A stretch of DNA of 64,000 bases, taken from contig CM057009.1 in NCBI GenBank assembly GCA_029891345.1, forward strand, positions 312,406,184 through 312,470,183. Reading direction: 5' to 3'. Both the position numbers and the translations under genes were made by a program. Origin of the DNA: Dryococelus australis (taxonomy: Eukaryota; Arthropoda; Insecta; Phasmatodea; Phasmatidae). Positions 33,679 to 43,039 of this stretch are shown here, in pieces. The notes under the pieces are model-generated. The model was not told where the DNA came from. It ran no database searches and was given only the letters and a program-made list of their open reading frames with translations. Position 1 is the first letter of the stretch. Each line of letters opens with the position of its first letter.

Positions 33679-36222
33679 TAGGGGAAAGTACCCAAATGCG
33701 TACCTCCTCCTAAATCTTACCACCTCCGTATTACAGGAAATGTGAATACCACTGCGCTCTTCTGGCTACAAGGTGAACCTGTTATAGTTCCCGGCCAGTC
33801 CAAAGAATAACGTAAGTGTGGAACCACGTTTAGCGATGTTATTGGAGTTTATGATTAATTGCACTTCTGGATGTTGTTTCTGAACCTCAGTTGTAAGCCT
33901 GTACGAAATTGAAAAGCAAGTAATTATTGTTTAAATATATTTATTATTGGAAAGACAACTCTTCTTCACATTTTGAACTAATTTATTTCTGACGACAACC
34001 AATTTGAGGTTATGTTTCATATGTTTGTTTTGTTTGATGACGAGTTGCCTAAGTCGTACCACATCTTAGTTTCGCAAATCGTACAGGTACGATTTAGGAT
34101 ACTATTACAAGACAAGTTACAATGAAACTCGTTTATTGCTCACTGTATGTGTAAACACTTTGAACAATCTAAATAACCTTTCGCTTAGTTTTATGCAGTG
34201 ATCCCATTTTATTACAAACTTCAGTATAGGTTCCGCATTAAATCTGTGCATTGTTTACGGAACATTTTTCTTAATGGTCGTACATCAACATCAGAGGACA
34301 ATGGGTTTCAGTTTAACACGCCTTACATTTGCCAAGTTCCATATTTACCATTTGCAAAAGTATTTAATAATCACCGTAAATAAAATATTACTAAAACACA
34401 TGTCCACTGTGTGTTACAGAATGACGAAAAGGAAATATGGAGCTTGGACTGAAATGGAAATTGCAATAGCTCGTCCGTCGTATAGAAACGGGGACATGGG
34501 TTTTAATGACTGCTGTAGACAATACAACATGCCAATGTCAACATTGAAAAGGCACTTAGACGGGAAGAATGTTGTAGATTACGAATCCATAAAAGCCATA
34601 GGCCGTACCGCCACCCTTCCACCCGAAGTAGAGCAAAAACTCGTTGATCATATTTTAAGATTAGAAGAGCTTCTGTTTGGGGTAACAATCACTGTTGTCA
34701 GGAAGTTAGCATTCCAAATTTGCAGAACGCAATGAAATACCACACAGCTTCAACAAATTGACAGAAATGGTTTTATGCTTTTAAAGCCCGTCAAAGGAAT
34801 TTGATGCTACTCGTATATTCAATGTGGATGAGACGGGTTTCAGCACTGTACAAAAAGATGCCAGAAAGTGTTGGCTATGAAAGGAAAGCGTCAGGTGGGA
34901 GATATTGCAAGTGGGGAAAGAGGTGTCAATACAACAATAGTGTGTTGTACTAGTGCGTCGAGGATGTATGTTCCACCTATGATAATCTTTAAACGTATGA
35001 GAATGGTGCATGAGCTGCAGGTTGGTGCCCCTCCTGGAGGTATTGTTGACGTATCGGAAACAGGGTACATTAACAGTGATCTTTTTGTAAAATGGTTACA
35101 ACATTTTATTGCTGTCGTCAAACCAAACATCGACAACAAGGTTCTCTTAATTTTAGATAATCATTCGACACATTCGAAGAATGTAGAAGCTTTGGAACTT
35201 GCAAGAGCCAATGGCGTCCTAATGTTGCAGTTGCCTGCCCACACAACTCATCGGCTACAACCTCTGGACAGGTCCTTCTTAGAGCCATTAGAAACGTATT
35301 ACACCCAGGCAGTTGAAAAATGGCTTCGAACAAATCCCGGTTTGTGTGTTACCCAGTATCAGGTTATCCAACTTGTAGCAGAGGCCTATGCAAGGGCAGT
35401 AACATATTCAGAACGCCTTTAACGGATTTCGTGCTTGTGGAATCTGGCCGGTAGATCGTAATAGTTTTAACGATTCCGACTTTTTAGCAGCTGCAAATCT
35501 GGAAGAAAACAAATGCCACTCCGATGAAAATGAGACGGATACGCCTTCTTGTAAGCCTACAGAAAACATCAGCGATCCAACAGGTAGTGAAATAATTAGC
35601 CCTTATTATAAGCCTACTCAGCATGAGATGATCTCGAAGTTGAATGTATCTATCGAAGCTATTTCTCCGATTCCAACATGCCCCAAACATGTGTCCACAA
35701 CAGCAAGGCGAGGAGCTCAACGTGTTGTTGTACTGACAAGCAGTCCATACAAACATGATTTGATGGCTGCAAAAGATAGAAGAAGGAAGACGACCAGCAA
35801 AATAGATAATAAGTCTACAAAAGGGACGGGACGTTCTGCATGTGCAAACAAGCGTTTAGGAACAACTCCAGACAACAATGCACCTTCTACTTCGTTCGCA
35901 TCCAATGTAACCATATAACTTGTGCAAGACGATAGGTTTTGTTCAGTGTGTGAGGAAAATGTCGTGGAAAATATGGTGCAATGTTTACAGTGTCACGCCT
36001 GGGTACATGAAACCTGCGCAGGGGTTAAATCAGCTTTGAAACGTTTTATTTGTGTTGCATGTAAATGATTTGTTTGTTTTATTTAGGGTGAAATATGTAC
36101 TTGTATACACTTAAAACATCATTATAACTGTTTCCATGGATAACATTTAGTATTAGACTATTCCTGTTTGTAGCTGTACGATTTACGATACTGGTGGTAC
36201 GATTTTGGATACTGGTTTCCTA
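33679..36222 (+). mobile_element. pogo/Tigger-like Tc1-mariner transposon with TA flanks
   Basis: The left end (TAGGGGAAAGTACCCAAATG then CGTACCTCC, from 33679) resembles the reverse complement of the right end (TATAGGAAACCAGTATCCAA then AATCGTACCACC, to 36222). Both sides carry TA, the target used by Tc1/mariner/pogo elements. Short gtacgattt(a/t)ggatac repeats occur at 34081-34100 and 36198-36216, probably subterminal. The element encloses one transposase gene (34421-36067). The end assignment is by eye and the terminal repeats are imperfect. Confidence 0.65.
34421..36067 (+). pseudogene. pogo/Tigger-like transposase with C-terminal PHD-like finger
   Basis: Begins MTKRKYGAWTEMEIAIA with a pipsqueak/CENP-B-type helix-turn-helix (YNMPMSTLKRHLDG) and a second HTH segment (LPPEVEQKLVDHIL). 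The DDE core has the first acidic block in FNVDETGFSTVQ (about 34820), the second in VLLILDNHSTHSKN (about 35140) and the third in RLQPLDRSFLEPL (about 35270). The C-terminus has a Cys/His finger (FCSVCEENV, QCLQCHAWVHETCAG, FICVACK) ending at 36067. Breaks are a stop at 34733, a deletion of roughly 50 codons plus frameshift by 34800, frameshifts near 34870 and 35415, and a TAA at 35916. All three catalytic Asp are still legible. The family cuts and pastes DNA at TA sites; some members have been domesticated, but the breaks argue against that here. Confidence 0.88.
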
Positions 36223-36449
36223 TATTGTACCGATTGCAGTCTTACACACTAAGAAATTTTTTCTGCGTCACTATTTCAGCTAACTAGACATGCTAATGTA
36301 GATATGTATGCATATATGTATGCTGCTTCGTACTAAATCAATATATTAGGAGTAGACTGAAGATTGGCCCAAATTAATGCAATAATGTAACAATGGTACG
36401 CCGTAGGCAACATTCCTCTAGTTTGACTGCCCTCAATAGAATTTTCACG
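36223..36449. other. short spacer between the pogo element and the CR1-like ORF1
   Basis: Contains no ORF2 of the minus-strand LINE, which would be expected downstream of ORF1. The LINE fragment ends near here. Confidence 0.4.
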
Positions 36450-36600
36450 CTAATATGGTTTAAGTACATTGCATTTGTTTACAACAGTATTCGCTGGAAC
36501 TATATCAGAAACACTTTTGTTTATATGCCTGATACCAATATTTATATAATTTAATAGTGCGGGTTCAGCAAGGTTTTGTGAAGGCTGTACATAATATTTA

Positions 36601-37860
36601 TCAACAAATACCCTGGAGTTTGCAGCCTTCACTAATAGTTTCCTCATTGTAATATTCCAGTTGTGGCGAGGGCAATTCCGAGTTAATTTCTTCGCTTGTG
36701 AGAAGCTGTCTATTGCATAGTTCCAGCTTCTCTGCATAATTAAGGCGTGGACCATGGGTGGGAAAGCACTTCCTGGTCATTCCAAATAAGTCTATTAACT
36801 TTACATTACGAAAATGTTTACGTATTTCAGACAATTTTTTATTCGCATTACTTATTTCAGAGTTTACACAAGAATAGTTTTCTAAGTCGTATCGCTTGGG
36901 GAAGTTAACCACTGCCACATTTGTGTGAGTTAAGCCTGATAGACACTTTCTGAGATGCATCAAACCATTTTCGGTTTCATTTTTGGCGATGTCATTTGAG
37001 TTCAAAATCGCGCGTTGTTTCTTTAAGTCACTTTTTCCGGTTTCAGCATTAAACTTGGTAACCTGTCTAACAGGAGCACCTGGATAAATCGTACCTGAAA
37101 TACCATAGTCCTTGTGCGAAGCCTCTTCTCTCAAAAATCGCTGCCAGTCCTCGCCCATGGCTGTCGGCGTGCAAATAAATTTTTTTTCCCAAAAACCTTT
37201 TTTTGGTTCACTTGTGCGACGTGGTTGCTTCGTTTCCCGAGATACGGCCAATTTCGACGGATACTGCTGTTTGTTCTCCATGTTCACCATGTTGTTATAC
37301 CTTCCTCATCGCACTATTCCATAGTGTCCGTCTACCTCAGTCTGTAAACAAGAGAACTTATTGTACGCTGTGGTAACAGGAACAGTCTTTTTAACCTCTT
37401 CTTGTAGTGCCGATCCCCTTCCAGTTACAGATGCCCATGTATAGTCGTTTTGTTGCGATAGTCTACTGGCTGTGGCTGTATTTTCTCTATCATCTGTAAG
37501 TAGCTTAATTACTTCTTTCAAAGATCAGATTTCCTCAATTAATTTCTTTATTAAATTGCCGTCTTCCACTTTTGAGCATCCCGTTTCTTCTTCCACCACA
37601 ACACAACTTTTTTGCGAGAACGTCGCGGATACACTTTTTTGAGTTTGTCTTTAGCGATCGAGTTCCACGCTTGCTCCGCCATTTTTTTTAAAGCATGAAC
37701 CGCAACACCACTCTGTAGGCCTATCTTCTGTCTTGTTGTTCAGTTTCTCTTCAACGAAATTTCCACAACGAAAATGATACCAGTGATTGCACGTTTAGCA
37801 AAGCTCTCCCCATTTCTAACAACTTTTTTTACATTTTACATACTTATCATCAAAGACGAA
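36601..37860 (-). pseudogene. CR1-like LINE ORF1: PHD finger, linker, esterase domain
   Basis: From 37860 downward on the minus strand there is a decayed PHD-type finger (KCKKSC, stop, KWGELC, CNHWYHFRCGNF, then EWCCGSCFKK). A linker with ASVTGRG at about 37430 follows, then a 229-residue open frame (37290-36601). That frame holds an SGNH-esterase-like domain: ISGTIYPGAPVRQVTKF, NSNDIAKNE (block III, usual GxND), HTNVAVVNFPKRYDLENYSC, and HGPRLNYAEKLEL with the catalytic-type His. The expected GDS nucleophile block reads AMGEDWQRF, so the active Ser appears lost. PHD plus esterase is the known architecture of ORF1 in CR1-type LINEs. ORF2 is absent. Confidence 0.6.
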
Positions 37861-37955
37861 TTCAAGAAAGCTGCTGTCTCGTGTGGTATTGAAAACGTTA
37901 TTTTGTATTTAATTTAGTGCCACTAAGGGCTTAGAAAGCATTTTTTTTTCCCGGT

Positions 37956-38115
37956 AAAGCGGGTTTCCCAATAGGGCGGCGCGATGCGGCGCGTCGAGCT
38001 TCAGCCAATCAGAGTGAAGAAGGGAACTGTCGCCGCCGTCGGCGTCGAGCACGTCTCATGAAATCTTGGGGTTGCGTTCGTCGGCGTCGGGCGACGGTAG
38101 AAACTAATAAATGTT
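37956..38115. mobile_element. possible short GC-rich MITE
   Basis: A 150-bp GC-rich island (gggcggcgcgatgcggcgcg ... cgtcggcgtcgggcgacgg) in AT-rich DNA. Taa lies on both sides (ggtaaagcggg left, aactaataaa right). The ends gggtttccc and, reverse-complemented, gtttctacc are loosely inverted. This would fit a PIF/Harbinger-type MITE, but the terminal repeats are weak. Confidence 0.35.
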
Positions 38116-39962
38116 TGTTTGTAATATTTGAAGGCATAAGTGGCTAGAAGCTGAGATGAAGAACTGAAAACATACATAAACCTTTTGCAGATATACTAAT
38201 TGGAGTCCAAATTTATACCAATTTTTACCTAACTTTATGGATCCGTTAATTTATTATTTTCATTTCAGGTCCTCGGCTTTTATGTCCACGCGGATAAGGA
38301 GGCTTGGTGGCCTAGGTTTCATTTTCAGACTTTTTTCGTTAGGACGCGGTTGGTATAATTTTATTAATTCCCAAAAATTATAAATGTTATAACACCGGCA
38401 CGTTTATTATTGTCCATTTCATATAGTAAGTGGGGTAAAATCTGATAGACAATGTGACCAACCTACACACTATGTAAACATTTTCTCGTTCGTACAGTAT
38501 TGTATCAGCTGATGAACTGCTGCAGAATCCACTTGTTGTTAAGTTGGCTATTTTTATGATGGCTTTGGAAGAAAATAGCACTCAGAACTAATATATGTAA
38601 TTTAAAATCTTAATTATACCTACTTACAACATTTATGGTTTAAATTATGTTTTTAAAGCAATATTATTTTTTCTTGGCAATTGGTGACTGGATTTTAAAA
38701 ACATGTTTAGTATTTATGACAGAGAATGTCGACACGTATGATAAGTAAACGTTTCCAGCCAATGGTTAGCCATGTTTATGTTTCGAGTTTCCAAACCGTT
38801 CGTTATGCGTGTGCTTTTTTCTCATCGTGTTTATTATACGAATATCTTGTTGGTGTTGTCGGAATATTTAATCGGTAGTTATTTTATTGGTGTTTTTTTT
38901 TCAAGCATAGTTGGTTGAGGTACCGTTATGCGTTTTCTTGAGCGAAATGTAATGTTAATCGTATCTAAGTAAGTTTGTTTGTACCAGGAAACGTGCGCCG
39001 TGTTGATTTTCTGAATGATGCTGCAAATAAATTATTTAATGCTAGTGACGTACAAACGTGATTTTAATGAAATAAACTTGGCAAGGATTGCCATTTAAAA
39101 AAAAACACGTTTCAAGAGGTTGCAAATTTTACAAACAGTAAGTTTGCGTGTTTTTTAAATGTATTTGTAAATTGTTAACACAATTATTGAAATGCACGTG
39201 GCCTTTCCACACTTTTGTAGAGAGTGAATATTATTTGTTTATTTGTCTATATCGGAAATTCAACGAGTGTAAGGTTAACCTTCGGTCAAAGTGTGTGCGT
39301 GTATATATTGCTGCATCTGTACGAATACGAACAACGACGTATGTAACGCGTTTTGTTTTTTTTCATTAAAGTTAAAATTTTCGAAGTTAAATAATTTAAA
39401 TGTTATTTTCGTACGAGAAAAATTTTCCATCGCTCCATCAAAACAATATGCAACTCAAAATGCTACACACTCAACATCAAAATAATGCAGTCTCACGAAA
39501 GACGCTAATCAAAAGCCTCCTCCCTCCCCCCCTTTTTTTTCTAATTGTTTCCTTTTTTCCCTCTAAATAAATAAACAGGACCCTAAAACATTTAACTCGG
39601 TAATTACAAAAAATAAAAAAGTTGGAATGCCAACCTAGTTATAATATCCTACATTAATTACTGGACGGAAGTTAGCTACCGTCAGATTTTCAGTGTCTAC
39701 CATGACATGGAACACGAGGAAGGAGGAAAATGCAAGTGTGCATTGGACTCAAAACATTTGTTTACAAACGTCTTTTTTTTTTCACTGGCAAAAGAGCTGT
39801 GGTGGAAGGATACATTGTGGCCGTGCTACTTTTCTACAACTGCAAATTTACTCCACTTACATGAAATGTAGAACACAACTACAATCAAACTTAGAGAAGT
39901 TAATAATAATTTATTGGCACCAAAAGTAGTCCTACATGATATAGTCTTGAAAACACTATTAA
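38116..39962. other. no recognisable gene
   Basis: AT-rich sequence with short frames only. A pyrimidine tract lies at 39518-39545. Confidence 0.45.
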
Positions 39963-40200
39963 TATATGCTGTTCACGGTAAAGTGAGCACTTTTGAGGCC
40001 CTATTTCCTTTTTTTCGTATCAGTCATATTTTATCCTTCCACTTTTTAAAATAAACATTGCTATATAAGGATTAAACACAGTGTATATATTTCATCGGAC
40101 TAAGTTAACATCTAAGGCTACAATAAAAAATATATTTATTGACAATAATTCCAGATGAGACTGCTTTCAAAAGTGCTCACTTTACCGTCAATAGCCTATA
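39963..40200 (+). mobile_element. GGCTGTTCACGG-family MITE, short subfamily, complete
   Basis: About 238 bp. Left end tatgctgttcacggtaaagt then gagcacttttgaggccct. Right end ctttcaaaagtgctcacttt then accgtcaatagcctata. The ends are inverted repeats of roughly 35 bp with TA at the outer edge. There is no coding capacity. Related copies at 45401-45642 and 49641-49896 share the interior (tttatcctt, aca(c/t)agtgt, gttaac(a/g)tctaaggct, atatttattgac). Confidence 0.9.
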
Positions 40201-40219
40201 CTGACGTGTGAATAAGTGA

Positions 40220-40645
40220 TATAGGCTGTTCACGGAAAAATGAACACTTTTGAAAGCCCTTTTTAAGATCTACTTGTATACAAGTTGTGTGTTCTCCCGC
40301 TTTATGTAAAATTAACATTGCCATGGGCCTCATCAATATCCATGCGTTGGGCAAGTGAAATTGTGAAATTATTAGAAAAGTAAGTATTGTACAAATCTGC
40401 TCATTTTTACACTTCGATGCATTTTAAAAAAACGGAAAGCGATAGAAATAATTTAAGTTATCACAAATGGTTACCTAACAATTTTTGTTCGACGTTAATA
40501 TATGGAACTACTTTCCCCTGCATCGTTTCCAACTTTACTTGACACATGTCACTCATTGCGCCCGTTAAAATATGTGCAGGCAAGGGCAGTGACCTTTTTC
40601 TAAGGTTTATTTCAAAATTGATCACTTTATCATAAACAGCCTTTA
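40220..40645 (+). mobile_element. GGCTGTTCACGG-family MITE, long subfamily, complete
   Basis: About 426 bp. Left end tataggctgttcacggaaaa then atgaacacttttgaaagccc. Right end ttgatcactttatcataaac then agccttta. The interior differs from the short subfamily and matches 50430-50851, 50951-51964 and the 5' fragments at 32842 and 52421. Only 19 bases separate it from the short-subfamily copy before it. Confidence 0.88.
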
Positions 40646-41370
40646 ATGATTAATATAGGAATTTTATATACGAGTTTTTAAAATTTATTTAAGTACAATT
40701 TTAAAATAATCTGCTAGTTAACCAATTTAACTCGAATTTAATTTTTTTAAGTGAACATATAAATACATCTTCCGAAAAGTGCGCCTTAAAATATGTACGA
40801 TATTGAAAATATAAACTGTACTCAACTGCTATATATGAGATGCAGTTTACAGAAAAAGGAATTTCGGCATAAGTAAGACTGGAGGTTCCATGGAGGTCAT
40901 TGTAATTCCAGTGGGAATCCTTACCTACAAACATGATCTGAATTAAATTTTTACTTTGAAGGGGGGGGGGGGGGGGGGGTATTTTTTAAAAAGAACTTGA
41001 GACTTTTTGGAGATTGATATAAACACTATGATATGCCATACAATTGAATGCTAAAATAACATCCACACAATTTGAATGAATCTAAATTTCTTGTACGTCA
41101 TATAAGCAGTGGTTTAACAAATGTCTCAGACCTGGAAGAACTATTGTAAGAAAAAAAACTTCATTACTTATCTTAAAACCACAAAATTGTATACAGAGAA
41201 CAGTTCCCTGGGAAAAAATAATTAACGATTGATCAACAACGTTGAGATGAAGAATACAGGTCCTACATAATTATTAGCAGAAATAATTTTATTTATCAGC
41301 CAGCCATGCACTTTCACTATAACCACACAGCAAAGAATAATGCCAGGGATGTCCTATTTACATCCCTAAT
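40646..41370. other. no recognisable gene; G run
   Basis: AT-rich with an uninterrupted G run of about 18 at 40962-40979. Confidence 0.5.
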
Positions 41371-41394
41371 GTCATATGGATATCCCTGGAAAAT

Positions 41395-41815
41395 CAGGGG
41401 CTTTCTGCGAATATTCTCAATATCCCTATTGTATTCCTGGTATATTTGGGAGTAAACAGCAATATGCCAATTTTCCTCTTTGTATTCTTGGGATATTTGA
41501 GAGTAAAAGAGAATATCCCCATTTTCCTCTTTGTATTCCTGGAATATTTAGGAGTAGGTGGAAATATTCTCATTTTCCTATTGGTATTATTGGAATATTT
41601 GGGAGCAAACAGAACTATTATCATTTTACTCTTTGTATTCCTGGGATATTTAGGAGTTAATAAAAATATTCCCATTTTACTCTTTGTATTCCATTGATAT
41701 TTAGGAGTAAATAAAAATATTCCCATTTTCCTTTTTGTCTCCTAAGAATATTTGGGATTAAACAGGAATATTCTCATTTTACTCTTTGTATTCCTAGGAT
41801 ATTTCGGATTAATCA
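41395..41815. repeat. 51-bp minisatellite, about 8 units
   Basis: Unit of the type gga(t)atatttgggagtaaacaga then aatattcccattttcctctttgtattcct. Unit starts ggaatattta at 41541, ggaatatttg at 41592 and gggatattta at 41643 give a 51-bp period. Because 51 is divisible by three, long frames stay open on both strands (94 and 110 residues); these are not genes. Related monomers reappear at 46620-47060, beyond the LINE. Confidence 0.9.
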
Positions 41816-41955
41816 GTCGTGGCCGAGCAGCATCGAAGTAAACATCGCGTCCGGTGTGCGGAGTTCTGTCGCCCCGCGCTTGTAAACGGGGCTCTGTTCC
41901 GACGCGAGTAGTAATAGTTCTATATTAGTGTCAGTCGCGTCCAGGTTTGTCCAAT

Positions 41956-43033
41956 ATGTCTAATGTGCGCGTGAATAACTTGCGTATCGTGTTTGCCAAA
42001 CGACCTTCGCCCATGGAAATACATGAATGGCTTGATACGGTTTTAACTGTAACAGAATATCAAATTGAAGTTATTCAACTGGATGGGCACCAGAACTGTT
42101 TGTTTTTAAAATTTGTTTCCTCTGGACCTTGTGAAGCGATACTGCGTCGCACCAACGGCCAGTCAACTTTAGTCACCGCAGACCAGGAAAGGATCAACGT
42201 CACCATCGAACAAGCCTTCGACAACTTGGAACTGGTTAGAATTCTAAATTTACCTGTAGAAATAGACAACCAAAAAATTCAGACGGAGTTAGTGAAGTAT
42301 GGTCGACTTGTTACATTAAAGTATGAAGTATGGAACCATAAATACAAATTCCAAGTAAAAACGGGAGTACACGTGGCAAAGATGGAAATAAAAAAAGGCA
42401 TTCCATCTTACGTTTCAGTTGACAGCTTTCGGGCTGTAATGATATATCCCGGACAACCACGAACGTGCAGTTACTGCCAGTCTCCTACTCAGGAACGAAT
42501 TGCGTGTCCTAGTTTGCAAGAAAAGGAAGCACGTGCAATACCCCGCTGGGGGATGGATAGGGCAACGGAAAATCTCGCAGTTGACACGCCTACACTGTCC
42601 ACCCCTGCCCAGCACTCTCCCCGAGCGGATTACCCTCCACTTCGCAGAAGCTAGCAGCAAGTTCCAGTACAAACACCTTTCGGTGACTCTCCTTCAGAGC
42701 ATGCGGTCAACCTCAACACCTTAGTGACCGCGCCACGCCAGATACACATGGAGACGGCTCAAAATACTGTTACTACTCGCGCAGGGCTCTCACCACACAC
42801 ACACACAGGATGTCTCGCCGCTACACATTCCATTGTCCTCTGCTTTATGGGCGGATAGCATGGACGTGGAGAGCGTAAACAATACAACCACACGACAGGA
42901 GCATGTAACAACTGCGGATGAAAACATGTCCGCAAGAGAAAAGCGGCCTTACGAACGTGACGCCCGGGCCACAAGAGTAAGTCCTGTTCGCAAAGCGAAG
43001 GTGTTATCGCAGAAGTATAAGAGGACTTTCTAG
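41956..43033 (+). pseudogene. LINE ORF1, RNA-binding-type protein with mutated zinc knuckle
   Basis: The ATG at 41956 gives MSNVRVNNLRIVFAKRPSPM. Next come RILNLPVEIDNQKIQTELVK and YGRLVTLKYEVW, an RRM-like stretch, then IPSYVSVDSFRAVMIYPGQP and RTCSYCQSPTQERIACP. The last is a CCHC knuckle in which spacing is kept but His is replaced by Gln. The open frame ends at 42654. A C-terminal continuation in other frames (to TTRQEHVTTADENMSAREKR, stop at 43031-43033) indicates at least one frameshift between 42650 and 42840. ORF1 products coat LINE RNA. Another zinc knuckle further on is not visible. Confidence 0.75.
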
Positions 43034-43039
43034 CTAATT

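Noticed and set aside
41376-41726. Long frames on both strands (94 and 110 residues) with PGIFGS-type repeats
   Set aside because: They arise from a 51-bp tandem repeat whose period is a multiple of three; there is no start context or family match.
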